NCBI GenBank assembly: GCA_021234155.1
Contig: JAJEKV010000042.1
Span: 1,294,257-1,358,256, forward strand
Length of the DNA stretch: 64,000 nucleotides
Direction: 5' to 3'
Source of the DNA: Isoetes taiwanensis
Taxonomy: Eukaryota; Streptophyta; Lycopodiopsida; Isoetales; Isoetaceae
Shown here piece by piece: positions 1 to 11,056 of this stretch. The notes under the pieces were generated by a model. It ran no database searches. It had not been told where the DNA came from and saw only the letters and a list, made by a program, of their open reading frames with translations. The translations under genes were made by a program, and so were the position numbers. Numbering within the stretch: the stretch's first letter is position 1; each line of letters begins with the position of its first letter.

Positions 1-128
1 TTTTTTCTTTTTGCCTCTTCTATTTGACCTTTTTATTTATTTGTGTCTGTTATTCTTTAACTACTCAGGTTATTTTCTTTGTTTAGTTTGTTTTTTTTTT
101 TCATTTAGTAAGTGTTTTTTATTTGCAG

Positions 129-212
129 ATTCCAAATGTTCATGCTGGTTCAGTTTCTGAAGTTGCTAACATCATCGCTGTTGAAGATGACGCAGTTCTA
201 GTAGTGTGGTAG
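129..212 (+). CDS. Possible 3'-terminal exon of an upstream gene (partial)
   Basis: A T-rich stretch ending in TTTGCAG at 122-128 looks like an intron 3' end. The following 84 bases are open in one frame for 27 codons and end in TAG at 210-212. The predicted tail is acidic and hydrophobic, ending in AVLVVW. A second frame is also open for 23 codons, so the reading frame is not certain. The rest of the gene would lie left of the window. I do not recognise the protein; the call rests only on the splice-site-like context and the open frame. Confidence 0.3.
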   Translation: MPNVHAGSVSEVANIIAVEDDAVLVVW

Positions 213-830
213 TAAAAAATCTCAGGTAGCTTGATATCACTAATGATCTCTGTAAGAACTGTCTTCAGCCTTGTCCTCAATTAGGAGTTATTTTGCAAAC
301 TCAACAATGAGTAATAGTGGTGGACAATCATTCGTGGGAGACACAAATAAAAACTACGTATTTCTTTCTATTTCAATATCTAATGCTGGAGCAATAGTGG
401 AGAACGTGTTCGCTGCTACACCAAAGGTCGCTTGATTTTTGATGTGGAAAATTTGAAGTTTAGTACCTGATTTGCAAACCTTTGTTTCTGATGTGATAAC
501 TTATAAAATTTTGGTTTTGATGTGATGGAAATGATTCATATGATTCATCTTTGAAATGTTTGAAACATTTTGTAAATCTGAAATAGATTGTGCTTTTGGA
601 AAATCTAAAAGATTGACTTTCTTGGATTGCTTTAATTTGAGACAATGATCCATGTTTGAAATGCAATTGTGCTTTTGGAAATTTGATAATAGTAAGCATT
701 CGGGAATTTGCTCAAAAGTCTACTTTTGAATTTTTAAGTGTAACTATAATTGTGAATTTGGTGTATAACAAGACATGGTGGCACCATTAGAGCGCCGCCA
801 AAAATTCTCAGTGAAAAATCACCTAAAAAA

Positions 831-916
831 AATTGAGCAATAACTTTAAGTAATTTGAAAAGGTGACGTTGATTATATACGAGATTGAGCAATAACCTTA
901 AGTAATTTGAAGGTGA
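831..916. repeat. 53-bp-period direct repeat in the kinase upstream region
   Basis: The phrase ATTGAGCAATAAC, a CTTAAG or TTTAAG step, then TAATTTGAA and AGGTGA occurs at 831-866 and again at 884-916, with one or two base differences. This is a local tandem duplication. The first copy contains a TGACG motif that the second has lost. Confidence 0.7.
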
Positions 917-1208
917 GTTTCATCATTAAGGGAACCACTGGTGAGGTCATAATTTACAAAAACTATTAATGCGCACAAATACTACAACTCCTCTAATTTT
1001 CCCGCAACCTTTCTTGACCCTTTCCCTACTGCTAGTTAAGTGCATGTCTGCCAAAAGACTTTATTCCTATTGGTAATAATGGACAAGATTATTTTGTCCA
1101 TGTTTACGCCACGTAGGCCAAGACAATTGCTCTCAGTCAAATGAAATCAGGTGAAAATGATAAAGAGATACAATTATCTTCTTTTACAAGACGAAATTGT
1201 TGACGTAA
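864..1208 (+). promoter_or_regulatory. Candidate promoter motifs of the lectin receptor kinase
   Basis: Upstream of the start codon at 1272 there is TGACG at 864-868, a W-box TTGACC at 1014-1019, an ACGT core in CCACGTAGG at 1109-1117 and TGACGTAA at 1201-1208. TGACG motifs bind TGA-type bZIP factors and TTGAC cores bind WRKY factors, both common at defence genes in plants. No convincing TATA box was seen at the right distance. Such short motifs also occur by chance, so the assignment is tentative. Confidence 0.3.
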
Positions 1209-1271
1209 TTGTTCCGGCAAGGAGAAACAACGAAGAAGCTTGATTTGGCCTACTAGAAGAAATGCTACACA

Positions 1272-3266
1272 ATGGCAGCAATTCGTCGTTCTCCCATGGC
1301 ACCGCCCCTGTCTTTGCTCATCCTCCTCCTCTTCATAGCTTGTGTTTCAGCCAATTTGAACGCCATCCTCAATTTCAGCACCATCAGTTCAGACTTCAAC
1401 TTCCTTGGAGATGCCTCTGCTACCACACAACACATTGATCTTACAACAACCCAGCAAACAGGGAATGACAGCACAGGCAAATTTTACTATAGAAATCCCT
1501 TCAGATTTAAGAATTCTACTACAATCGCATCTTTCTCCACTGATTTTAGCTACAACATCAGTTTTGCTAATGGCAAAGATCAATTGGCTGGAGATGGAAT
1601 GGCCTTCTTCATTGTGGCAGATCCGAAGCCTATGGTGGGTGAGAGATCACTGGGTCTGGGAACTGAACCGGGTGAAAAATCACTGGTGAGTGCCACAAAC
1701 CCCTTTCTGGCTATAGAATTTGATACATACAAGAATTGGTATGATCCGTTTGGAGATCATGTGGGGATAGACCTCAACAATCTGAGCTCTGTAGCATATT
1801 ACAATGGTAACAACGGTAGTATTACACTTGTTAACCTGATGCAGAGAGCATGGATTGATTATGATGCTAAGCAAGGGTTGCTGGAGGTTAGATTGGCCAA
1901 TGAAACTCTCACTGGAACGGCCTTACGCCCCTCAGATGCTCTGCTCTCCGCCAAAAATGTAAATTTGAGCACCCTCTTTCCAAACAAAGACTCCTTGTAC
2001 GTCGGATTCTCTGCTGCAACTTGGGACGGGGGTGACCTCTACCAAATTTACTCCTGGAATTTTAGTATTACTGACATCCCTGCTTCACCTTCTAAATCGA
2101 AGCCGGTAAGCACTATTTTAATAATAGTGATTGTGTTAGTACTGTTCATAATCGTATGCGCCATCACTTGCGCTATCATCTGCCTGAAGAAGGCCCGAAC
2201 AAGGAAGAATAGACCAGATCCAGAGAACAACTGGGAATCTCAGCTGGTTGAATCCAGATTTTCCCAATTCCGCTATGCTGAGCTAAGTTCTGCCACAAGG
2301 AGGTTTAGCGAGAAGGAAATTCTAGGAAAGGGGGCATTTGGCACCGTTTATAAAGGAACATTGCACAGTGACGGGTCTATGGTAGCAGTTAAAGTGATGT
2401 CTACAAAAGTACATCAACAATTTATGGCAGAGCTCTCTGTAATAGGTCGTCTGAGACACAAGAATCTAGTTAGCTTGAGGGGCTGGTGCCATAAACAGGG
2501 TAAGCTAATTCTAGTGTACGAATATATGCCAAATGGGAGTCTGGATAAGTATTTATTCTCACCAGATCATTTTTTGTCATGGAGGCAGAGATATGAGATA
2601 GTGAAGGGAGTGGCAGATGGATTGGCCTTTTTACATAGTGGATGGGATCAGAGAATAGTTCATAGAGACATTAAAGCTGCAAATGTGCTATTGGATAGCA
2701 AATTTCAGGCACATTTAGGAGATTTTGGTTTTGCAAAGCTCATGGAAGATAGTACTGCAGAACAGACAATGACACAGACAGGAACAAGGGGCTATATTGC
2801 ACCAGAATTAGCTTATTTGGGCAAAGCTAGTGAAAAATCGGACATCTACAGCTTTGGAATTCTTCTTTTGGAGGTGGCATGTGGAAGATCTATTATTGCT
2901 GTTACTAAAGGCCAAGAATTTCTGTTGGATTGGGTTTGGGAAGCCCAATATAGAGATGAGTTGCTCAGTGTTGCTGATCCTAAACTCAAATTAGACTATA
3001 ATGAGGAGGAAATGAAATTGGTTTTATCTTTGGGATTGCTCTGCAGCAATCCTGATCCAGAATCAAGGCCAAGCATGAGAAGATGCTTTTTGATCCTCAA
3101 TGGTGAGGTTGTTCTTCCAGAGCTGCCTGATTCCAAACCTACTTTGTCATTTGGTCCTTCTAAGATGCCAATGCTTTCCGTTTCAACCTTGTTTTCGCAA
3201 TCTACCATATCTGATAGTACCAGTTCTGAAAACACCAGTATGGCTCTCCTTCCTAATGTCAGATAG
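1272..3266 (+). CDS. L-type lectin-domain receptor-like kinase (LecRK)
   Basis: Plasma-membrane receptor kinase of 664 residues in one uninterrupted frame, the usual intronless form of this family. Residues 1-27 form a signal peptide. Residues 28-268 are a legume-lectin domain with metal-site residues E149, D151, N155, D158 and H163. Residues 279-305 are a single membrane segment followed by a basic stop-transfer. The kinase domain runs from about 345 to 620: glycine loop GKGAFG at 352-357, K374, E387, catalytic HRD at 464-466 with N471, DFG at 484-486 and APE at 510-512. All key residues are present, so it should be an active RD-type Ser/Thr kinase. The Ser/Thr-rich tail (625-664) is typical. 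The family perceives extracellular signals such as nucleotides, carbohydrates or wall fragments in immunity; the ligand here cannot be told. The start is the first ATG before the signal peptide. Confidence 0.95.
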   Translation: MAAIRRSPMAPPLSLLILLLFIACVSANLNAILNFSTISSDFNFLGDASATTQHIDLTTTQQTGNDSTGKFYYRNPFRFKNSTTIASFSTDFSYNISFANGKDQLAGDGMAFFIVADPKPMVGERSLGLGTEPGEKSLVSATNPFLAIEFDTYKNWYDPFGDHVGIDLNNLSSVAYYNGNNGSITLVNLMQRAWIDYDAKQGLLEVRLANETLTGTALRPSDALLSAKNVNLSTLFPNKDSLYVGFSAATWDGGDLYQIYSWNFSITDIPASPSKSKPVSTILIIVIVLVLFIIVCAITCAIICLKKARTRKNRPDPENNWESQLVESRFSQFRYAELSSATRRFSEKEILGKGAFGTVYKGTLHSDGSMVAVKVMSTKVHQQFMAELSVIGRLRHKNLVSLRGWCHKQGKLILVYEYMPNGSLDKYLFSPDHFLSWRQRYEIVKGVADGLAFLHSGWDQRIVHRDIKAANVLLDSKFQAHLGDFGFAKLMEDSTAEQTMTQTGTRGYIAPELAYLGKASEKSDIYSFGILLLEVACGRSIIAVTKGQEFLLDWVWEAQYRDELLSVADPKLKLDYNEEEMKLVLSLGLLCSNPDPESRPSMRRCFLILNGEVVLPELPDSKPTLSFGPSKMPMLSVSTLFSQSTISDSTSSENTSMALLPNVR

Positions 3267-3378
3267 TTCCTCTCTGTATTACTTTTATTTTTGAGAAAGG
3301 AAATGAGATATAAAATATATGACTAGTTTGAAACTCGCACCTGGTCTATATGATTTTGGTATATTTCTTTGTGGTATA

Positions 3379-3479
3379 TAGTACTGCAGAACAGACAATG
3401 GCACACACAGGGACAAGGGGCTACATTGCAGCCGAGTTAGCTTATGTGGAAAGAGCTAGTTAGGAATCGGACATCTACA
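3379..3479 (+). pseudogene. Broken duplicate of the LecRK activation-loop segment
   Basis: About 100 bases closely match the receptor kinase at 2749-2850, from ATAGTACTGCAGAACAGACA through the GTRGYIA stretch to GGACATCTACA. The copy is in the same orientation, only ~115 bases after the kinase stop codon. The APE motif is altered to A-A-E and an in-frame TAG at 3461-3463 interrupts it. It is too short to encode anything and looks like a partial tandem duplication or the last remnant of a second kinase gene. Confidence 0.85.
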
Positions 3480-5441
3480 TTTTTCTTGCCAGAATCGTTA
3501 AGATAAATTAGTGAACCTGCTATAAGTATGAAATTATGCATTTTCCTTCTTTGTTCCTATGATCTTTGATAACTTGTGAACAATGGCTTTTTGGATGGCC
3601 ATCAGTGGCTTGGATATGTTCCTTATCATGTGGTCTATCCAGATTGCTTTGGCCAGCTAAAGGTTGCGCCGTTGGGATCAAGTGCAATGTTATACTTTAC
3701 AACTTTCTTCCACTCTTAACCTGCAATACATGGGCCTTGCCAGCAGTGCCCTTCTCTGGAGCTTTGCATTTCCAATAGCGAAAAGCTACAAGTTTATCAA
3801 TATTCACCTTCATGCAAAATTCCTCAAAAACGTCCAAATATGCTATGTAGTCCCTGAGGTGATACTTTTTGAAGCAGTGTGCCACATTCTTTCAGAATCC
3901 TACTGCAACTTCAACAATAGGACGAAGCAAAAAAGCAAGCAGGAGTTGCACATGAATGAACAAATAAATTATCATGAAAACCTTTAGGAGAATTAAGGTT
4001 GCTAATACAACACTTACTTTGCAACAGTAGAATTCTTTTGCAGATCTTCCCTTTGGAGAAATTGCCCTTCATTCATCTCAATATGGCATCCGTATCACTT
4101 GAAAAGTAAGTTGAACCGAGTCCTGTGCACAATGGAGACCTAGCATATATGCCATGCTGTTGGATATTGGTGATGCAGAGTTGGAAGTAGAAAAATATGC
4201 AACAACAGCATTATTTGCATTTCTTCCAGCTCAACGTGGCTAAAAAAAATATTCACAACACATAATAATCAAGTGCTTGCAATATCTGAATATTTGCTAC
4301 AAATCTCTATGTTTAAAAATGATGTTATGCTGCACAATTTCTCCACCTCCTTTACATGGCTTACATCCAACAAAGCATGTCACAAAAGGCAAACTATCAT
4401 CATCTCATCACATAGCCAAGAAACTTGCTTTAAACATTTTTGCTGCATACCTAAAGTTCATCCAAAAACCCTGCAAATGGTAGGAGCTCTTTTTATCTTC
4501 TTCTGCCAGGAAGGGCATCCTTAACAGAGGTAGTTTAGTCCAAGATCCTGTCATTTGATATTTGGACCTCTTCAACCTCATGCGTCCTGCTATAATCAAC
4601 TTTGTTCTTCAGAACTTCAAATGGAAATGGCGGTAATAAAGAGCTTAAGGGGTTATAAGAAGGCCATAGCTATAAGCCAACAACTGTATTTGTCCTCTAC
4701 TGTAAAGTTATGGATCAACCATTCTTAAAACAAAATAATATATTCATAAGAAGAAAATAGTGAGAACAGGCATCTTACAATAGCATGTCATAGTAGATTC
4801 CAACTAATGGACACAAAGCTTCACTAATAGACATAACTGTTAGGTGTATTGCATGTCATCATATGACATGACCTATATGGTGAGGTGAAGGATTGCATAT
4901 ATATTAACACCCTCCCTCAGGACTAAACATCTCAACTAGCCAATGACATTGTGTCCAGATTGGTGCGTGAGCCATCTTTGACTTCTTCTAGACCTTGTCT
5001 TCTGCATGTCTTGAAGCTTCAGATTTAAACCAGCAACTTCATTGGAAGATATAAAATAGGCACTTCATTTAGGCAAACTTTTCTTTGTGTGGCTGCCAAA
5101 GCAATAAATTAGGGCTATGAGTTCATGTATATCATAATCATCTGCAAAATCATATCTAAGATTAGAAAGATCTCCTTGCTGCAGTCAATTTCTCCATTCC
5201 AAGTGGTTTATCTGCCTTCGTATTTTCTCTCATGGTCATGGAGCTGTGTCGGGCTTCTTATCAGAGTCCCATTGGCATTTTCTAGGATGCTCAATGTATT
5301 CCTTTGAGCAGCTAGAAAGCATGGAAATCTTCTGGAAGTTAATATTGTGGCCCACATCTTTTAAAACTAGATGGCCATTATTAACCAAATAGAAACGCAC
5401 CTGGATTGCTCCAATTATGTCTGCACTGATAAATTTGGGCC
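3480..5441. other. Non-coding stretch, no gene recognised
   Basis: Only short, unconserved open frames are present on both strands. Nothing resembles a known domain. The 4850-5100 part (CTGTTAGGTGTATTG, then ACACCCTCCCTCAGGAC) has the flavour of an old retroelement end, but no matching second copy is in the window. Confidence 0.5.
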
Positions 5442-6616
5442 CTCCTTGATCTCAGCATATCTCCAGCTTCATCGTGTTTTGAGTGCAAAAAAGCTTCTTC
5501 CCTGGCAAGGCAATCCATATTTGTTCATGTTTGCTGCATCAAGAATAGAGACAGGTTCTGCAACAGCAAGATATTGTATGCCCAGAGCTTCCACATTTGC
5601 ATATTCTCCATCCTTTCCCAATTCGTTGCCACAATAAACGCGGATATAAGTTCTTGCAACTCCGTATTGAATTTGGAAAAGTTTGTGCATCTCCCGCAAA
5701 TTTGCTCCTCATAGAATTGGCATTGGTTGTATCTGTAACCTTTTCTTTATTATGGGAAGCATTATGTCCTCCCGTAGCTTCAGTTTGATAACCCATAGTC
5801 AGATTATGAACATATTCGATCACGCTGCTGCGCATCTTTCCAGTGTATATGGATCCCTGGGCCCTTTTCTATTGCTTTAATCTCGCAGCTGCATCTAGTT
5901 GAGTTTACTTCTCTGGGCTTCTTGTTCTAAAAATGCCGACCCTTTTCCAGTCGACTGCTTCTACTTCTGCTACGGTTAAACGCGGGCTAGTAGGGGGAGC
6001 GGCTCAAGCTCAACGCACTTGGGAAATAATATTTTTAAGGGAAATTACCAAAATACCATTAAAGTTTGCTAAAATTACCAAAATGCCACTAAACTCAGTG
6101 GTAGCCACTAAACTCAGTGGTATTTTGGGAAAATTGGCAATAACGTTTTTTCAATGAATGCAAATGTGCCCTTCAGACAAATTATAGATTAAGCTGAGAT
6201 CTTTTCAACAAGCATAAGATCGTCTTGATTGGAGTTGAAACTTACAAGTTATAGGCTCTTGACTTCTTCAGAATTTGACAAATGAAAAATCTCATAACTT
6301 GGGAAAGCAATAGGTGCTCCCGGCAACTGAATGTTCAGGTTCACACGGCGGCCCTGTGTATGACGAATAGCCTCACTAGCCAAGGTAACTAGGCACGACT
6401 TAGACTTCAAAAGTGTGAGTGGTAAAACCTCATTGTGTTTTACGAGTATCCATAAGAATAATAAAAGGCTTACCTGGCCCACAATGGATATAACGGTAAC
6501 TTGATTATTCGCATTGCCCATTTAAATTGCAGCAAAAATATGGGACTCGCCTTATATATATATCAGGCACTTCTTCGTCGGCGAGGACTGGAAGGTCACA
6601 AAAGGCTGACATCTCA
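5442..6616 (-). repeat. Left (3') LTR of the Ty3-like element
   Basis: This 1,175-base segment is near-identical to 8535-9758 over its whole length, in direct orientation. It carries a private 19-bp tandem duplication at 6086-6122 (CCACTAAACTCAGTGGTAG twice) where the right copy has one unit. It lacks the 59-bp duplication of the right copy. Minus-strand open frames inside both LTRs are similar but have no recognised domain. Confidence 0.85.
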
Positions 6617-6732
6617 TTACATTCAACTTTAGCTAAGGCCCCTCTTTAATTGTTCGCGAGCTTCCTTAGAAATGGATTGGAGGATCTGCTGCATGGTGCC
6701 CGTAAAGGCCAGTTTGTCTGGAACATTAAAGG

Positions 6733-7620
6733 TCACCTTTTTGTCGGGCTTCTGATAAGCCATCTGCTGGGAAGGCCTAGGGCCAGGAGATCGGGCTTTG
6801 TAAGGTGCATAAGTCTTGCCTTGGCCATAATTAGAGGGACGCTGATATGAGAACCTAGGGGAATCTCATTCCAAACTAAGCACTTTGGCCTTTGTCTTTG
6901 CCACTGTCTTAGGGTCAATAATGCACACCATCTTTCATAAGGGTTAAAGAACTCCTCAATGTAGCCTTCTGCAGTGCGGCGCTCGGTAATACCTGGAACA
7001 TATAGCCGCAGACGCATAAATTCGTCCGTATAAGCTTGTACTGACATGCTCTTCTGTTCTAGGCAATAAAAGGTCTACATCTATTGACATCGGTGTGCCC
7101 TGATAACATAATGCGATTTAAATGCTTTGGCAAAAAAATTGAACTTGCATCTACCCCTTGGTTAGGCCATGAGATCTAGCATATCCCTTCCACCATATCC
7201 ATACGGATCCTGTAAGATTTGTGGTGGCCACTTTACCAATGTCTTTCTCACTCATACCATATGTCTTGCATTTCATCAAGCCATGACTCGGCATCAACGC
7301 TAGACCTGGACTTGCCCGAGAATTGTGCAAGCTTGCGATTCTTCCAAATACTAGTGATTGCAGAATCAGTTGTCTTCTGATAGTTCTTTTTATGGGATTT
7401 GGCATGATCTTCCTGCGAAGTTGATGAATTTGCGGAGTCAGAAGAGCCCAAACTAGTGTCAGATGAAGAGGAGTTTGACACGCTTAGAATGTGTCGGTAT
7501 AGCATCAGGATGCCCCAGTGCAAGTTGGGGCTGCCTTTGATTAACCTCAACTGCTGGCACCTCGGGCCCATACTCTGGAACCATAGGCGGAGTGTTCCTT
7601 TGCAAGACATAAGCCTGGAG
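6733..7620 (-). pseudogene. Degenerate Ty3/gypsy-type gag
   Basis: Reading right to left on the minus strand, broken frames spell the order of a plant retrotransposon capsid domain: SIWKNRKLAQFSG and DAESWLDEM near 7260-7370, then a tryptophan-rich VWIWWKGYARSHG stretch near 7160-7210, then QAYTDEFMRLRLYVPGI and EGYIEEFFNPY near 6940-7045. The pieces lie in different frames, so the gene is frameshifted and dead. No protease or polymerase follows. The same motif order recurs at 35637-37080. Confidence 0.7.
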
Positions 7621-7639
7621 CTTGGCCATTTGGCGCTTT

Positions 7640-8534
7640 ATAAGTATAAGTTCCTATTCAGGAGCTAATCACCCCTGGTCCACTGGGGTAACCCAGGGGT
7701 GGGTTCCATATGCCGTCTATATCAAGAAGAAAAATTGATTATAGATGAAACGTGCATATGAATCAAATAAGAAATGATTTAACATACATAGAAATCATCC
7801 ATAGAAGAGTAGTCTAGCAACACATAAGGCATCAAAATTTGTATTATATTATATAATACTAAAAGAATGTCAATTATGTCTATACAGGCGTTAATGCCCA
7901 AAGGCTAATATATTTATTATATAAAAATAATTTCATGAGCTGGTTTTGCATCTTCTTCCATGGGAGTTGGAGGCCCAGATGGTCGTCGATGCCGGAGCAA
8001 GTTGACGCATGGTGATAATGAGAGCAATCGCAGATGCAATCTCTGATAGGAAGGCAGTGGCCAAAGGTGCTGCTACGAGCAATTTCATGCTCATCCAAGC
8101 CGTTATATCTTGGCCCAAGGCAACAATGGCAAGGTCTCGACGTACCAGCACAAGAGTAGACGTGCAGTAGTTTATCTTCTTGTGACCTGCCAAAGTTGAT
8201 AAGCCACAAAGTGCCCACCATGATGCCTCGGCCTCAGGAGCAAGATCCCCTGCAACAAAGAGGACCTGCCATTCCTTAAATGCTGATAGGAAGAAGCATA
8301 GAATGTGATTGCCCAGGGCCTTTGCTTCTTTCTAGGTGGAGGTAGCCACTTCCTCGTCAATGTCCACAGACATTTTCTCTTATTTTGCTTCCTGTTTCTC
8401 TTCCCGAACATGATCCTTGTTTTATAACAAGTCCTCCCCTTCCTCATTGGGTTCCATGGTAACCTCAACATCATTGATATTAGGGATATGGTGTCCCATA
8501 GGGGTGAAAGCTTCAGCAGGAGGTTCCGATGGGG
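7640..8534 (-). other. Interior of the Ty3-like element, upstream of gag
   Basis: On the minus strand this is the region between the 5' LTR and gag. It has several overlapping open frames of 80-115 codons in different phases, none of which I recognise. They may be remnants of the gag N-terminus. The last 20 bases before the right LTR should hold the primer site, but no standard tRNA 3' end could be matched. Confidence 0.4.
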
Positions 8535-9758
8535 CTCCTTGATCTCAGCATATCTCCAGCTTCATCGTGTTTTGAGTGCAAAAAAACTTCTTCCATGGCA
8601 AGGCAATCCATATTTGTTCATGTTTGCTGCATCAAGAATAGAGACAGGTTCTGCAACAGCAAGATATTGTATGCCCAGAGCTTCCACATTTGCATATTCT
8701 CCATCCTTTCCCAATTCGTTGCCACAATAAACGCGGATATAAGTTCTTGCAACTCCGTATTGAATTTGGAAAAGTTTGTGCATCTCCCGCAAATTTGCTC
8801 CTCCTAGAATTGGCATTGGTTGTATCTGTAACCTTTTCTTTATTATGGGAAGCATTATGTCCTCCCGTAGCTTCAGTTTGATAACCCATAGTCAGATTAT
8901 GAACATATTCGATCACCGCTGCTGCGCATCTTTCCAGTGTATATGGATCCCTGGGCCCTTTTCTATTGCTTTAATCTTTGCAGCTGCATCTAGTTGAGTT
9001 TACTTCTCTGGGCTTCTTGTTCTAAAAATGCCGACCCTTTTCCAGTCGACTGCTTCTACTTCTGCTACGGCTTAACGCGGGCTAGTAGGGGGAGCGGCTC
9101 AAGCTCAACGCACTTGGAAATAATATTTTTAAGGGAAAATTACCAATGGGAGCGGCTCAAGCTCACTCAACGCACTGAAATAATATTTTTAAGAAAAATT
9201 ACCAAAATACCATTAAAGTTTGCCAAAATTACCAAAATGCCACTAAACTCATTGGTATTTTGGGAAAATTGGCAATAACATTTTTCCAATGAATGCAAAT
9301 GTGCCCTTCACAAGAATTATAGATTAAGCTGAGATCTTTTCAACAAGCATAAGATCGTCTTGATTGGAGTTGAAACTTCCAAGTTATAAGCTCTTGACTT
9401 CTTCAGAATTTGACAAATGAAAAATCTCATAACTTGGGAAAGCAATAGGTGCTCCCGGCAACTGAATGTTCAGGTTCACACGGCAGCCCTGTGTATGACG
9501 AATAGCCTCACTAGCCAAGATAACTAGGCACGACTTAGACTTCAAAAGTGTGAGTGGTAAAACCTCATTGTGTTTTACGAGTATCCATAAGAATAATAAA
9601 AGGTTTACTATCAACCTGGCCCACAATGGATATAACGGTAAGTTGATTATTCGCATTGCCCATTTAAATTGCAGCAAAAATATGGGACTCGCCTTATATA
9701 TATATCAGGCACTTCTTCGTCGGCGAGGACTGGAAGGTCACAAAAGGCTGACATCTCA
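8535..9758 (-). repeat. Right (5') LTR of the Ty3-like element
   Basis: Direct repeat of 5442-6616. It has a 59-bp internal tandem duplication: GGGAGCGGCTCAAGCTCA begins at 9089 and again at 9148, with the following TAATATTTTTAAG also repeated. The left copy has one unit. Otherwise the two LTRs differ by scattered single bases and small indels, suggesting a moderately recent insertion. Confidence 0.85.
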
Positions 9759-9769
9759 TCCCATTCAAA

Positions 9770-9947
9770 TACATACGTTTATACATGTATTTGTACAGTA
9801 TTTTTGTACATGTCTTTTGGTTCATGTCAGATCACATGGACAAAAGACCACAATTTTGTACATTTTTGTTAACTTGGAATAAGAGATGTAGTTTAGATAC
9901 TTGTATTGTCTTCATGGATGCGTCTTTTGTTCCTTGTTCATTATATT
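9770..9947 (+). repeat. 5' LTR (truncated) of the small LTR element
   Basis: Matches 12190-12363 in direct orientation, sharing TTTATACATGTATTTGTAC, TTTTGGTTCATGTC, GTTAACTTGGAATAAGAGA and GGATGCGTCT. The first ~27 bases of the other LTR (TGTAAGGAACC...) are missing here. The LTR ends in TTATATT rather than the usual CA. Confidence 0.8.
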
Positions 9948-9960
9948 TGGTATCAGAGCC
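9948..9960 (+). other. Primer-binding site for initiator-Met tRNA
   Basis: TGGTATCAGAGCC is complementary to the 3' end of plant initiator methionine tRNA and lies immediately 3' of the left LTR, exactly where reverse transcription of an LTR element is primed. Confidence 0.85.
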
Positions 9961-10984
9961 AATGAAGATTAAGGGCATTTCACGAAGAAGAAGGAAACTG
10001 GAAAAGAAGGTGCAAATCTTGTTTCCATTTGCTTTCTTCTAAAAATTGTTGTTCTGAATAGAATAATAAAAAAGGGAACGCAAGAATTGTTTTCAAAAGA
10101 AGCAAGAAAAAAAAAAGCATAAACAATTCTGGTGAAGTCTCTGTGGTCGGGCACACAAAGATTTGTGGCCATATCCACGAAACCGCTGGAAGAAGCTTTT
10201 AAAGAAATTCTAAGAAAAAGACATAACAATAAGAAGTGACAATAAGAATAAGAAATTTGAAATCTGTCTGAAAGAATCAGGATATAAATCAGAATACGAA
10301 ACTTTGCATGATAAGAAAATACGAAAGAATCAGAATATGAACTTCTCCTCTGTAAGCAGGCTTCTGGAACAAGCAGGCTTCGGCCAGTTTAGGGCATTCA
10401 GGACGCAATTAAGAACTCATGAATCGAAAGAATCAATATTAAGAACCATTTTCATTAAGAACTATTTCGTAAAAACAATCATAACACAAAAGGAAAAATT
10501 GTTGGATTGTTGGATGACTAAAAAAAATGAAAGGGAAAGATGCCTCCCAAAAAGCTTGCAGGATAAAAGATCGAAGGCAAAAATTATTCAAAACAAGATC
10601 TTAGGGGCAGCAATTCCGCCGGTCTTCAAGCTGGCGGAATTCGTGCTTGAATCGGCCGTTTTACTAGAAAACTGTTATAGGCACAGCCAGGGTTGGATTG
10701 TGGAAAGATGGAGCTTGTACCAGGCCGATTTACTGGTCTTGCGGGCGATTGGGTCGGATTGAAGGCAAAGCATGCCGAAGTTCTTGGTTGCCCTTTACAA
10801 AAAGCAAGTGTCGCTTCTCATCTCTCTCCTCCACGTCCGGCATTCCATCAATTCAACAGGACCTTGGCGCTTTCCAATGCGTCGCCGCGAACAGGCATTT
10901 GCCTTGAACAACAGGAAGAAAAAAAAAGAGTAACGAAGAGAAAATAATTTATTAAAGTTTCAAAAGGTTAATAAATGTTTCTAT

Positions 10985-11056
10985 AAGTTGGTTAAGAGGC
11001 ATTCTTAAGAATTATATTTTCAAATGGTAGAGGTTCAATCCTCACTTAAACCAAGT
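10985..11056 (+). other. Weak tRNA-like segment inside the small LTR element
   Basis: AGTTGGTTAAGAGGC resembles a pol III A box and AGGTTCAATCCTC a B box, 45 bases apart, followed by ACCA. A GAGG-TTCAAT-CCTC hairpin is possible. The anticodon region is not credible, so this is at best a decayed tRNA-derived sequence. Confidence 0.3.

Larger units (their letters stand above)
213..1271. other. Intergenic region between window edge and receptor kinase
   Basis: AT-rich DNA without a convincing coding region. It should hold the 3' end of any upstream gene and the promoter and 5' leader of the receptor kinase at 1272. A short direct repeat and several ACGT or W-box-like motifs are listed separately. 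Confidence 0.6.
5442..9758 (-). mobile_element. Gag-only Ty3-like LTR retrotransposon, non-autonomous
   Basis: Two long direct repeats (5442-6616 and 8535-9758) flank a 1.9 kb interior that carries a degenerate gag on the minus strand and no recognisable protease, reverse transcriptase or integrase. Repeat ends fit the TG...CA rule when read on the minus strand. A purine-rich AAAGAGGGGCC tract lies near 6640-6655 on the minus strand, just inside the left (3') LTR, as expected for a polypurine tract. No clear tRNA primer site was found next to the right LTR and no target duplication was seen. The layout is that of a non-autonomous element needing enzymes from a relative. Confidence 0.75.

Noticed and set aside
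3566-3987. Two overlapping plus-strand frames after the kinase pseudogene
   Set aside because: No domain, no start context, no similarity to kinase or lectin sequence; probably random open frames.
9948-9960. TGGTATCAGAGCC as part of a real initiator-Met tRNA gene
   Set aside because: Only the 3'-end complement is present, directly after an LTR; there is no tRNA body.
10304-10762. 152-codon frame inside the small LTR element as a gag gene
   Set aside because: No capsid or zinc-knuckle motif, and the element appears deletion-derived; kept only as a remark in the element entry.
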